Shown here one piece after another: positions 54,787 to 62,573 of a DNA stretch of 64,000 bases. Positions within the stretch are counted from its first letter, which is position 1. Every line of letters begins with the position of its first letter. The notes below the pieces were generated by a model. It made no database searches and was not told where the DNA came from. It was given only the letters and a program-made list of their open reading frames with translations. This DNA is from an uncultured Opitutia bacterium (GTDB taxonomy: Bacteria > Verrucomicrobiota > Verrucomicrobiia > Opitutales > Opitutaceae): positions 16,057-80,056 of the forward strand of contig CAIOAO010000011.1 in the NCBI GenBank assembly GCA_903855985.1, given 5' to 3'. Position numbers and translations under genes: made by a program.

Positions 54787-54870
54787 GGGGCAAAGGTCGC
54801 CCAAGTCGGGCGCGGCGCAAAGAAAATTTCTCTTTGCCACCGCGCACCTGGAATGAGTTCTTGGGGGTTC

Positions 54871-55599
54871 ATGACCATCTATCCCGCCATCGACATCAAG
54901 GGCGGCCGCGCCGTGCGGCTGACGCAGGGGCGTGCCGATCAGGAGACCGTGTATGCGGAGAACCCGGCGGATGTGGCGGCGCAGTTCAAGGCGGCCGGCA
55001 GCACGTGGGTGCACGTGGTGGACCTTGACGGGGCTTTCGCCGGCGAGCCGCAGAACCTCGCCGCAGTGCAGGCGATTGCGGGGCTGGGGATGAAGGTTCA
55101 ACTCGGCGGCGGCCTGCGCACGCGGGCGTCCGTGGAGCGCGCACTGGGCTTTGGCGTGAGCCGGGTGGTCATCGGGACTCGCGCGGCGGAGAGTGAGGCT
55201 TTCGTGGGCGAGCTCGTGCAGGCGTTTGGCGACAAGATCGCGGTCGGCATCGACGCCAAGAACGGCCAGGTCGCGGTCAAGGGCTGGGTTGCCACGGCAG
55301 GCATGAGTGCGCTGGCACTGGCGCACCGGATGGATGCGCTGGGCGTGAGGACGCTGATTCACACGGACATTGGCACGGACGGCATGTTGACGGGGCCGAA
55401 TTACCCGGCGCAGGAGGCGATGCTGCTGGCGGGCAAATTCAACGTGATTGCGAGCGGCGGCGTGAGCCGGCGCGAGGATGTGGTCGAGCTGGCGAAGCTG
55501 GCGCAGCGTCACGCCCGGTTGGACGGGGTGATCGTGGGCAAGGCGCTCTACGAAAAGCGCGTGGACCTGGTGGACCTGCTGGCGATCGCGAAGGGCTGA
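54871..55599 (+). CDS. hisA: ProFAR isomerase (HisA)
   Basis: A TIM-barrel isomerase of histidine synthesis. D8 (YPAIDIKGG) and D128 (VGIDAKNGQVAVKGW) are the catalytic pair, and D166 occurs in HTDIGTDGM; VQLGGGLRT and IASGGVSRREDV give the phosphate-binding loops. 242 residues is standard. The start at 54871 follows a GGGG stretch. It is isolated from other his genes here, unlike many his operons. Confidence 0.97.
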   Translation: MTIYPAIDIKGGRAVRLTQGRADQETVYAENPADVAAQFKAAGSTWVHVVDLDGAFAGEPQNLAAVQAIAGLGMKVQLGGGLRTRASVERALGFGVSRVVIGTRAAESEAFVGELVQAFGDKIAVGIDAKNGQVAVKGWVATAGMSALALAHRMDALGVRTLIHTDIGTDGMLTGPNYPAQEAMLLAGKFNVIASGGVSRREDVVELAKLAQRHARLDGVIVGKALYEKRVDLVDLLAIAKG

Positions 55600-55636
55600 G
55601 TTGGTGCGGCGGAGCACCCTTCGACAGGCTCAGGGT

Positions 55637-55675
55637 GGCCCAAAGCGCCGGGCCTTTGCGCCTACGCTTTGGGCC
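55637..55675. terminator. Inverted repeat at the hisA / FkbM gene junction
   Basis: GGCCCAAAGCG (55637-55647) and CGCTTTGGGCC (55665-55675) are exact 11-base inverted arms around a 17-base loop. The right arm encodes the WPKA end of the FkbM-type protein. It fits a bidirectional stop signal for the convergent genes. The preceding CCCTTCGACAGGCTCAGGG at about 55617-55635 is a motif often seen repeated between genes. Confidence 0.65.
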
Positions 55676-56429
55676 AAAACAGCAGGTCGTGCCCGATGAG
55701 GGCGTGGCCGCTGCCGGAATCCGTGCCGATGGCGGCGTGCTGATAGCCCAGGGGCATGAGCAAATCGAACACCCCCTGCACCTCGGCTTCGCTATGGAAG
55801 GCGACGATCAGGATGGGGTGGCGGGAAGTGATGGTCTGGCGGGCCCCGGCGAGGGCGTGGTGCGCGTGGCCCTCGACGTCCACCTTGATGAAATCGGGCG
55901 AACGGAGCTGGCCGTTCGCAACGAGCTCATCGAGCGCCACCGTGCGCACCCCGACCGGCTGGGTGACCGCGCCGGGCGTTTCGTTTTCGTAGGCCAGATG
56001 CGTGGTGGTGCTGCGCAGGTCGCCATACGTGAGCAACTCGGCGGTGCCGGCGCGGTCGGAAACGGCGGCTTCAAACGTCTTCAGCCGGGTCAGGCCGTTC
56101 ATCCGCCGGTGTCGCTCAAGGCGCGCGAAGCTCACGGGGTTGGGTTCAAAGGCGGCGACTTCGCCGGTGGGTCCCACGTGGCGCGCGAGTCCCACGCTGT
56201 AGATGCCGAAGTGGGCGCCCAGATCCCAGCAACTCCAGCCCTCGATGTCGCCGAACCGGGCCAGGGTCGCATGCATGGCGGGTTCCTGGGTGCCGCGCCA
56301 GTAGGCGCTCCACGGGTAAAGCGTCCAGCGTGCGCCTGCGGCGACCCCGCTCCGCACCGTCACGGGCCAGTATTGGAGGCGGGTGAGCCCGAGGAATCCG
56401 TCGAGAAAACGACCCAGGACGCGCCTCAT
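55662..56429 (-). CDS. FkbM-family methyltransferase
   Basis: A 255-residue SAM-dependent methyltransferase with motif I as CWDLGAHFGIYSVGLARHVG, the FEPNPVSFARLERH post-motif, and the family's IKVDVEGHAHHALAGA segment. FkbM relatives methylate sugars in antibiotics or glycans. ATG 56429 starts MRRVLGRFLDGF and overlaps the stop of the flavin oxidoreductase by 4 bases. Acceptor unknown; the adjacent broken sugar-transferase and asparagine synthetase remnants suggest a former surface-glycan locus. Confidence 0.9.
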   Translation of the reverse strand: MRRVLGRFLDGFLGLTRLQYWPVTVRSGVAAGARWTLYPWSAYWRGTQEPAMHATLARFGDIEGWSCWDLGAHFGIYSVGLARHVGPTGEVAAFEPNPVSFARLERHRRMNGLTRLKTFEAAVSDRAGTAELLTYGDLRSTTTHLAYENETPGAVTQPVGVRTVALDELVANGQLRSPDFIKVDVEGHAHHALAGARQTITSRHPILIVAFHSEAEVQGVFDLLMPLGYQHAAIGTDSGSGHALIGHDLLFWPKA

Positions 56430-57823
56430 TGCCCGGTAATTTCCCCGGCAATCTCCTCGAGGGGATAGGTGATGATCTCCGCCAGGGTGGGGTGATACCA
56501 TGGGGCGCGCAGCAGGTCGAAGACCGTGGCGCGCATGGCGAGCGGACCGCTGAAGGCGTGGATGAGTTCACCGGCGTCCTTGCCGACGATCTCGGCGCCG
56601 AGGATCTGGCCGCGCTTCGGCTCGGCGATGACTTTCACGTAGCCGTAGTTGGCGTCCATCAGGATGGATTTGCCATGGTCGTTGAAGGGATAGGTTGCGC
56701 AGAGATAGGCGGTGCCGGCCTTGTCGAGTTCGCGCTCGAGCCGGCCGATGGTGGCGAGCTGCGGGTCAGTGAAGACGACGTTCAGCAGCAGGTCCTGGTC
56801 AATGGGCTTCAGGTCCTTGACGCCCGCGGCGTGCCTCGCGGCGAGTTCGCCCTGCTGGATGGCGACATGGACGATCTCGTGGGGCCCGGAGCAATCGCCG
56901 GCGGCGTAGATGTGCGGTGCAGTCGTCTGCTGCCAGCGGTTGATGATGATCTGGCCATTCGGGCGGGTAAAGACCCCGGCGGCGGCCAGGCCGAGCCGGG
57001 CAGTGTTGGGTTCGCGTCCGAGGGCGTTGAAGAGGTGCGCTCCGCGCCGGGTGATGCGCTTGCCATCGTGGATGAACGTCACGGCGGTGCCGCGCTGGTC
57101 CTGAGTGATGGCTTCAATCTGGGTCCCGGCGAAGAGTTCGATGCCTTCGTCAACAAAGGCCTGTTGCACGACAGTGGAGGCGTCGGGGGAATGGTCGCGC
57201 AGGATATTCGGGCTGCGCTGGATCAAGGTGACGCGCGTGCCGATGCGGTTGAGGAATTGGGCCAGCTCGCAGGCGACGATCCCGCCGCCGAGCACGAGGA
57301 CGCTTTTCGGGATGAAATCGAGGTCGAGCACGTCGTCGCTGGTCCAGAATTTGGCGGCGGCCAAACCCGGCACAGCGGCCGGGACGCTGACCTTGGAGCC
57401 GGTGCCGATGAGGATGAACTTGGCGCGCAGCTTCTGGCCGTTGGACAGGCTGACCGTGTGGGGATCGAGGAAGGTGGCCTGGGCGCGGATGAGCTCGAAT
57501 TTCCCTGTTTTCAGCTGCTGCAGGCGGGAGTCGGCGAATTCGGCGATGATCTTCAGTTTGCGGGCATGCATGGCCTTCATGTCCGCGCGCGCAGAGGGAA
57601 TCTTGAGGCCGAAGGTCTTCCCCTTTTGGGCCAGGTGCAGCACCTCGGCCAGGTAGAGGAGCGTCTTGGACGGCATGCAGCCGCGCAGGATGCAGAGGCC
57701 GCCGAGTTCGCGGGCGCCGTCCACGATGACGGTCTTGAGGCCTTGCTCGACGGCGACGCGGGCGGCGTTGAAGCCGGCGCTGCCACCGCCGATCACGAGA
57801 TAATCACAGGTCTTGATGGCCAT
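56426..57823 (-). CDS. FAD/NAD disulfide oxidoreductase (dihydrolipoyl dehydrogenase / mercuric reductase-like)
   Basis: A 465-residue class I pyridine-nucleotide disulfide oxidoreductase. FAD motif VIGGGSAGFNAARVAVEQG (10-28), disulfide C44-C49 (GGLCILRGCMPSKT), NAD motif VLVLGGGIVACELAQFLN and the C-terminal WYHPTLAEI His-Glu pair are present. It lacks the N-terminal metal domain and the C-terminal Cys pair of MerA. It is clearly distinct from lpdA at 28711 and may use another disulfide or quinone acceptor. Its stop overlaps the FkbM gene start. Confidence 0.88.
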   Translation of the reverse strand: MAIKTCDYLVIGGGSAGFNAARVAVEQGLKTVIVDGARELGGLCILRGCMPSKTLLYLAEVLHLAQKGKTFGLKIPSARADMKAMHARKLKIIAEFADSRLQQLKTGKFELIRAQATFLDPHTVSLSNGQKLRAKFILIGTGSKVSVPAAVPGLAAAKFWTSDDVLDLDFIPKSVLVLGGGIVACELAQFLNRIGTRVTLIQRSPNILRDHSPDASTVVQQAFVDEGIELFAGTQIEAITQDQRGTAVTFIHDGKRITRRGAHLFNALGREPNTARLGLAAAGVFTRPNGQIIINRWQQTTAPHIYAAGDCSGPHEIVHVAIQQGELAARHAAGVKDLKPIDQDLLLNVVFTDPQLATIGRLERELDKAGTAYLCATYPFNDHGKSILMDANYGYVKVIAEPKRGQILGAEIVGKDAGELIHAFSGPLAMRATVFDLLRAPWYHPTLAEIITYPLEEIAGEITGQ

Positions 57824-57833
57824 GGCGGGAAGC

Positions 57834-58294
57834 TCAGCGCCCCTTGCCGAAAATCATCACGTGGATGGTTTTCAGGATGATGGCGGCGTCGAGGGTGAAG
57901 GAAAAATGGCGGATGTAGTAGAGGTCGTATTCGAGCTTGCGGACCGTGTCCTCGAGATTGGCGCCATACGGATAGTTCACCTGGGCCCAGCCGGTGATGC
58001 CCGGTTTCACGAGGTGGCGGAAATAATAGCAGGGGATCTCGCGCTCGTAGTCCTCGACGAGTTTGGCCCACTCGGCGCGCGGACCGATCAGGCTCATGTC
58101 ACCGCGCAGGACATTCCAAATCTGGGGTAATTCGTCGAGGCGGCTGGCGCGGAGGAAGCGGCCGACCGGGGTGATGCGAGCGTCGCCGGGCTGGGTGTAG
58201 CGGTCGCCCTCGCTGGCGGAGGGACGCATCGTGCGCAGCTTGTAGATCTGGAACGGGACGTGGTTCTTGCCGATGCGGGTCTGGGCAAAGAAAC
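57834..58294 (-). pseudogene. Polyprenyl-phosphate sugar transferase, C-terminal fragment
   Basis: The frame from about 58292 reads FFAQTRIGKNHVPFQIYKLR, then TMRPSASEGDRY, GRFLRASRLDELPQIWNVL, RGDMSLIGPRAEW and KPGITGWAQVNYPYG. This is the catalytic C-terminal domain of the WbaP/WcaJ-type initiating glycosyl-phosphate transferases of exopolysaccharide synthesis. The membrane domain and the start of the catalytic domain (the first few hundred residues) are missing; the homology stops abruptly at about 58295, where an asparagine synthetase head in another frame begins. The stop is 11 bases from the next gene's start. Confidence 0.85.
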
Positions 58295-58642
58295 ACGGCC
58301 GGCCTCGCCCCAGTGAGCGTAGGCGGCAAGCAGCACCTCGGTGTCGCAGTGGGTCTTGAACGGATAACCCGCCGCGCGGAGCTCGTCGCGCAGGGCGCGA
58401 AAGTTGTAGATCGCGCCGTTGAAAACCAGGTGGAACCGGCCGTCGGGAGTCGTCATCGGCTGGTGGCCGTGCGCCGGGTCGAAGATCGCGAGCCGACGCA
58501 TGCCGAGGGTCGCGGCCCCCTGCGACACAATGCCGTCGTCATCGGGTCCGCGGTGCAGCATGGCCGCACACATCCGGTTGACGGCTGCGGTGCGGGCCTC
58601 GGGGGTATCAAGCGGACTGATGAAACCGGCTATGCCGCACAT
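58295..58642 (-). pseudogene. Asparagine synthetase (glutamine-hydrolysing), N-terminal fragment
   Basis: About 116 residues of the class II glutaminase domain: the nucleophile Cys2 in MCGIAGF, RGPDDDGIVS, LGMRRLAIFD, VFNGAIYNFRALRDEL and CDTEVLLAAYAHWG. Intact AsnB-type proteins have 600 or more residues; here the homology ends at the sugar-transferase junction, and the frame then continues into unrelated sequence. Amidotransferases of this family are common in surface-glycan clusters, consistent with the neighbouring remnant. Confidence 0.85.
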
Positions 58643-58866
58643 GGGGGATTTCGGGGAAAGCTTCGCCCCGTCACTTCCGGGGCGGAATGACCGGGCGGGC
58701 AGGCGAGTGGGCGGAGGGCCATCGCGGGGTGGTGTTGGGGGCTAAACCCCTGATAATAAAGGCCAACGCTAACTGCGGAACTTGGCAATCCCGTTGATAT
58801 GGGGACGGAAACAAAACCCTCCGCGGAGATTGCGCGAACGGAAGGCATGGTGTGAGTTGAACACGC
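58643..58866. other. Intergenic region, divergent promoters expected
   Basis: This 224-base gap precedes an asparagine synthetase remnant (minus) and an epimerase-like gene (plus). A small hairpin GGGG-CTAAA-CCCC lies near 58737-58750, followed by an A/T-rich stretch (TGATAATAAAGG). I see no gene or clear promoter consensus in it. Confidence 0.5.
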
Positions 58867-59754
58867 ATGAACGCGGATGCCGACGGTAATATTGCCGGAA
58901 AACACTTAGTCATATTTGGTTGCGGATATATCGGCGGTGAAATCGCGCGCCAGGCGGCCGGTCGCGGACTGCGGGTGACGGCGCTGACGCGGAATGCGGA
59001 GAAGGCCGCGGGCGTGCGCGCGCAGGGGGTGGCGGCGGTGGTGGCTGAATTATCCGGCGACGAGTGGCACGCGGCGGTCGGCCCGGCGGAATTCGCTTTG
59101 AATTGTGTGAGCTCGGGCGGTGGCGGGGCCGAGTCCTACCGCCGCAGCTACCTGGCGGGGATGAAGTCGGTGCTGGCGTGGGCCGGGAAGCACCCGGCGC
59201 TGGAGACACTGGTCTACACCAGCAGCACTTCGGTTTATCCGCAGGATGGCGGCGGACGCGTGGATGAAACCTCACCCGCGGCCGGCCGGGACGAACGCAC
59301 GGCGGTGCTGGTGGAGACCGAGGCGCTGTTGCGCGCCAGTGCAGTGCGGCGCCGGGTGGTGCTGCGGCTGGCGGGGATTTACGGTCCGGGCCGGACGCAT
59401 CTGGTGCAGCAGGTGCAGGCGGGCGAGGTGGCCGGGGAGGGGACGCATCACCTGAATCTGATCCATCGTGACGATGCCTGCACCGCAATCTGGGCCGCGC
59501 TGAGGGCACCAGCGACGGTGACGGACGGGCTGTTCAATGTGGCGGACGACGGAGCGGCGACCAAGGCCGAGATCACGGCTTGGCTGGCGGGCCGGCTGGG
59601 TTTGCCGGCGCCGCGGTTCACCGGAGAGCCGGCGGGAGGCCGCGCGCCCGTGCCGGACCGGATCATCGTCAATGCGCGGCTGAAATCCGTCCTCGGCTGG
59701 AAGCCGCTCTGGCCGAGTTTTCGCGAGGGTTACGCAAATTTGTTGTCGCGTTAA
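58867..59754 (+). CDS. NAD-dependent epimerase/dehydratase-family (extended SDR, YeeZ-like)
   Basis: A 295-residue Rossmann protein. The N-terminal motif is VIFGCGYIGGEIARQAA (15-31), the strand-4 region is LVYTSSTSVYPQ, but the active-site Tyr is not followed by the usual Y-x3-K spacing, as in atypical SDRs. RLAGIYGPGRT and NLIHRDDACTAI are shared with epimerases. Catalytic activity is therefore doubtful. It precedes the YbaB-recR genes by 52 bases. Substrate unknown. Confidence 0.85.
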   Translation: MNADADGNIAGKHLVIFGCGYIGGEIARQAAGRGLRVTALTRNAEKAAGVRAQGVAAVVAELSGDEWHAAVGPAEFALNCVSSGGGGAESYRRSYLAGMKSVLAWAGKHPALETLVYTSSTSVYPQDGGGRVDETSPAAGRDERTAVLVETEALLRASAVRRRVVLRLAGIYGPGRTHLVQQVQAGEVAGEGTHHLNLIHRDDACTAIWAALRAPATVTDGLFNVADDGAATKAEITAWLAGRLGLPAPRFTGEPAGGRAPVPDRIIVNARLKSVLGWKPLWPSFREGYANLLSR

Positions 59755-59806
59755 CTTGCGGGGACTCACTCAACTTTCGGCTCACAACCTTCAACCCCTC
59801 ATTCCC

Positions 59807-60115
59807 ATGGCCGGCGTAGGCAAACTTCTCAAACAGGCGCAGAAAATGCAGCGTTCCATCGAGGCGCTCCAAACCACCCTCGAGGCGAAAGAGATCGAGG
59901 TCACGAGTGGCGGCGGGGCCGTGAAGCTCAAGATCAACGGCGCGGGCAAGTTCACCTCGCTGGTGCTCGATCCGGATTTCCTGAAGGAGGACGCGAAACT
60001 CATCACGGACACGCTGCTGGTCGCGATGCAGGATGCAGCCAAGCAGGCGAAGGACTACAACGACGCCGAGATGCAGAAGATCACCTCGGCCTTCCAGACG
60101 CCGGGCATGTTTTGA
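59807..60115 (+). CDS. YbaB/EbfC-family nucleoid-associated protein
   Basis: A small (102-residue) homodimeric DNA-binding protein. The family pattern is clear: MAGVGKLLKQAQKMQRSIEA at the N-terminus, VTSGGGAVKLKINGAGKF in the middle, and DTLLVAMQDAAKQAKD with a Met-rich C-terminus. It lies before recR as in most bacteria (dnaX-ybaB-recR), although dnaX is not here. Its TGA stop (60113-60115) overlaps the left arm of an inverted repeat that fills the gap to recR. Confidence 0.95.
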   Translation: MAGVGKLLKQAQKMQRSIEALQTTLEAKEIEVTSGGGAVKLKINGAGKFTSLVLDPDFLKEDAKLITDTLLVAMQDAAKQAKDYNDAEMQKITSAFQTPGMF

Positions 60116-60246
60116 TTTTCGAATTTCGATTTCTGACAGCTCGACCGGTACTCGTGGCCGAGCCCACATCCAATCACCGCCCCGGGAAAGTCCGCAAGGA
60201 TGCCCGGCCTCCGAAATCGAAATTCGAAAATCGAGAATCGAAAATG
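60114..60246. repeat. Inverted A/T-rich repeat pair filling the YbaB gene-recR gap (copies C-left and C-right)
   Basis: GATTTTCGAATTTCGATTTC at 60114-60133 and its exact inverse at 60213-60232 are 79 bases apart. The right arm extends to 60246 and abuts the recR ATG. Both arms match the uvrA copy at 22947-22966. The right arm is open in the recR frame and encodes SEIEIRKSRIEN just before the recR start Met. Confidence 0.9.
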
Positions 60247-60248
60247 CC

Positions 60249-60848
60249 ATGACTCCTGCGTTTGAAAAGCTGCAGAAGCACCTGAAGCAGCTGCCCGGCC
60301 TCGGTTACCGTTCCTCGGAGCGCATCGCGCTGAACCTGCTCGTGGAAAAGCCCGAGCGGTTGCCCGCGCTGGTCGCGGCGCTGGAGGAGGCGGCTCGCGC
60401 CGTGCGCCGTTGCTCGCGCTGCGGGAATCTCGCCGAGAGCGAGCTGTGTTCCATTTGCGCCGATGAACGCCGGGATGCGTCCATCGTCTGTGTGGTCGAG
60501 CACGTCCCCGACCTCGTCGCCCTCGAGCGCAGTGCGGCGTATCGCGGGACCTACCACGTGTTGCACGGCAAGCTGTCGCCGATCCACGGGGTGGGGCCGG
60601 CGGATTTGAACTTTGCCCCGCTGCTCGCCCGCGTGGCGGACGGTGGGGTGACGGAGCTCATCCTGGCGCTCTCCAACGATGTCGAGGGCGAGGCGACCTG
60701 CCATTATCTCACCGAGCAACTGGCTGCCACGGGCCGGGCGGTGAAGGTCACGCGGATCGGATTCGGCCTGCCCAGCGGCGGGGGCGTACTGTACGCAGAC
60801 TCGGTCACGCTGAAAAGCGCGCTCGATGGCCGGCGGTCGTATTCGTGA
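60249..60848 (+). CDS. recR: Recombination protein RecR
   Basis: RecR acts with RecO (and RecF) to load RecA at single-strand gaps. Helix-hairpin-helix region KQLPGLGYRSSERIA (13-27), zinc finger C55, C58, C67 and C70 (CSRCGNLAESELCSIC), a Toprim domain with CVVEHVPDLVALE, and a GxPxGGG-type Walker-like C-terminal GLPSGGGVLYAD segment. 199 residues. ATG 60249 is chosen to match family length; the frame is open upstream through the repeat, so a longer form beginning in the repeat is possible. Confidence 0.97.
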   Translation: MTPAFEKLQKHLKQLPGLGYRSSERIALNLLVEKPERLPALVAALEEAARAVRRCSRCGNLAESELCSICADERRDASIVCVVEHVPDLVALERSAAYRGTYHVLHGKLSPIHGVGPADLNFAPLLARVADGGVTELILALSNDVEGEATCHYLTEQLAATGRAVKVTRIGFGLPSGGGVLYADSVTLKSALDGRRSYS

Positions 60849-61051
60849 GCGCGGCGGACGCGCTCACGGGTGTTGGGTGTTACGTGTCAGGTTGAAGTCG
60901 GAAATATCGGCGGTCTTTCCTAACACCTAAAACGTAACACAGGACACGCTCTGCCCCCAAGTAGGGTTAGTCCGTATAGCGGTGTCGCGGGGGACGGGGC
61001 AGAGTGTGGCATCCAGTAAACCCCGCAATCCCAACAACCCAGGAAATCACC
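60849..61051. other. Structured intergenic region before the 39-residue basic protein
   Basis: It contains (i) a stem GTGAGCGC / GCGCTCAC at 60845-60867 overlapping the recR stop; (ii) imperfect inverted arms 60869-60891 and 60919-60947 sharing TGTTACGT-type sequence; and (iii) a 13-bp long-range stem, one G-T pair included, between 60945-60957 (CACGCTCTGCCCC) and 60996-61008. No protein frame is convincing. It may be a structured leader of the next gene or a small RNA. Confidence 0.55.
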
Positions 61052-61171
61052 ATGGCAAAGAAAAGCAGAGGCGGTCGGATGACCGCAGCCAAGGCGCGCG
61101 CCGCCAAGTCCAAGGGGGGCAAGGGCCCGGTCAAGAGCCGTCCCGCGGGACGCAAGATCATGAAGACGTAA
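61052..61171 (+). CDS. 39-residue, extremely basic protein
   Basis: Frame MAKKSRGGRMTAAKARAAKS ... GRKIMKT: 9 Lys and 5 Arg in 39 residues and no acidic residue. An AGGA-type ribosome-binding site (AGGAAATC) lies just before the ATG, and an intrinsic terminator follows 30 bases after the stop, giving a complete small transcription unit. The composition resembles histone-H1-like tails or a tiny ribosome-associated protein. No family is recognised. Confidence 0.75.
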   Translation: MAKKSRGGRMTAAKARAAKSKGGKGPVKSRPAGRKIMKT

Positions 61172-61200
61172 GTTCGGAACCCCGGGCCCGTTTCATTTCC

Positions 61201-61226
61201 AGGCCGTCGTGAGACGGCCTGTTTTG
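61201..61226 (+). terminator. Intrinsic terminator of the 39-residue gene
   Basis: AGGCCGTC, loop GTGA, GACGGCCT (perfect 8-bp stem), then GTTTTG. It lies next to the end of the convergent DUF2235 gene and may act for both. Confidence 0.82.
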
Positions 61227-61230
61227 TGCC

Positions 61231-62472
61231 TCAGGTCCAGTCGGTCGAGTCGTAGAGCTCGACCTGATCCGCGCCGGGATAGGCCTGCGGTTGGTACACC
61301 GGGGCGGAAAGGGTGCAGGCCGGCGGGAAGCCGTTGTCCTCGACGCAAAACTGCAGGCCGCCGTGCTGCATAAATTCCTCCACGCTCGGGTGCACGCGCG
61401 GCCGCCCGCCGTTACAGGGCGTGAGGGCGCGGGGCGAGACCCCGCCGAGGTCCGCGGTGAGGCCGGAGGCCTGATGGCGCAGCCAGGGCAGCCCGTCGGT
61501 CGAGACGTACTGGGCCGCGAGGTCAGTCCGCCAGGTGAGGGCCGGGAGGTTTTGCGCCGCGAGGGCGCTGTGCCAGTTTTTCCAGAGGTAATCGAGCGCC
61601 ACCCGGCTGAGTGCATCGTGGTAATAACCGCCGCCGACATCGCTGTGCGCGCCGGGGAACCACACCTCCTTGACCGCGGCATGGCGCTCGGGCGGGTACG
61701 TCAGGATCGTCGGCACGAAGAGATTCCGGTTTTCATCCAAGGCCATGCAATGCACGGCGCGCGCGACATTCGCCGGCACGACCCAGTCGGCGGGCGTGGC
61801 GGGCACGTTGGTCGGGACCGTGTCCCACACGCCGAGGAAGGCGATGGGGATCTGGTCGCCGGGGATGAGGGTTTTCGACCAGCGGAGGACGAGATCCCAG
61901 ACATCGAGACGGAGATCGCCGCTGTTGCGGACGCGGCAGTAGCGGCTGCCGACGGTGACCTTGTCCACGAAACCGCGGGCGGCGAGGTCGCGGGCGAACA
62001 GGCGGGCGCTGGCGGCGCCCCGGCTGAAGCCAAAAATGGAAACCTGGTCGCCCTGGCGGAAGGTCTGCAGGAAGGTGCAGTAGGCGGAATTGCGGACGTG
62101 CTCCTCCATCGTCGCGAACGCCCCCTCGGCCGTCTGGTTCACCGCGTCGTTTTCGTCATCGTTGCCGACCCCGCGGAAATAATGGGTGATCTGCGTGGCG
62201 CTGTCCGGGCCGAGGGCGTGGTTGGTTTTGACGAGATTGGAGACGATGGGCGGAAACGCGCGGGTCGGGTCGTCGCGGCTGACCCAGACCAGGCGGGCCT
62301 GGTCCCAGGTGAAGTCGGAGGGATTGACGCCGGTGTCATCGTTCCACGTGCCGTCGAAAAGGAAGATGTGGTGCCGGCCGCTGGAGTCGGTTTGCCAGGC
62401 GGGATTCGACTTCAGGTCCGACTGCTTGAGATCCGCCGGCCGACCGCCGGTATTTTGCGTGGGAGCAGGCAT
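61231..62472 (-). CDS. DUF2235 / Tle1-like alpha/beta hydrolase
   Basis: A 413-residue putative lipase/phospholipase. The N-terminal FLFDGTWND (37-45) is the family hallmark, the nucleophile elbow is GFSRGAASARLF (G-x-S-x-G, about 150), and the PGAHSDVGGGYYH segment (about 270) provides the Asp and possibly His. Members include type VI secretion phospholipase effectors (Tle1), but no VgrG, PAAR or immunity-like gene is obvious here. ATG 62472 is decided by GAGGA eight bases before it. No signal peptide. Confidence 0.85.
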   Translation of the reverse strand: MPAPTQNTGGRPADLKQSDLKSNPAWQTDSSGRHHIFLFDGTWNDDTGVNPSDFTWDQARLVWVSRDDPTRAFPPIVSNLVKTNHALGPDSATQITHYFRGVGNDDENDAVNQTAEGAFATMEEHVRNSAYCTFLQTFRQGDQVSIFGFSRGAASARLFARDLAARGFVDKVTVGSRYCRVRNSGDLRLDVWDLVLRWSKTLIPGDQIPIAFLGVWDTVPTNVPATPADWVVPANVARAVHCMALDENRNLFVPTILTYPPERHAAVKEVWFPGAHSDVGGGYYHDALSRVALDYLWKNWHSALAAQNLPALTWRTDLAAQYVSTDGLPWLRHQASGLTADLGGVSPRALTPCNGGRPRVHPSVEEFMQHGGLQFCVEDNGFPPACTLSAPVYQPQAYPGADQVELYDSTDWT

Positions 62473-62573
62473 GGGGATTTCCTCGGCGTGGCTGGGGCGG
62501 GGGAGGGTGTGCCGACGGAGCAAGGCCCGTTTCCCCGGTCCGTGCGAGCAAAGAGTCGGTGAACCCTCCGGGC

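Noticed and set aside
53728-54870. Plus-strand open extension upstream of hisA
   Set aside because: It is antisense to the M42 peptidase; HisA begins with MTIYPAIDIKGG at 54871.
53722-55617. Long minus-strand frame extending the M42 peptidase far upstream
   Set aside because: The extension lies opposite hisA and has no protein-like pattern; the peptidase family starts at MSTYQAPAFL (54786).
58671-58913. Minus-strand 80-codon frame before the epimerase-like gene
   Set aside because: It overlaps the start of the epimerase-like gene, has no family pattern and no ribosome-binding site.
60033-60248. In-frame upstream extension of recR through the repeat
   Set aside because: RecR family length and conserved start fit ATG 60249; the extension overlaps the YbaB gene and encodes repeat sequence. 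A longer product cannot be excluded but is not supported.
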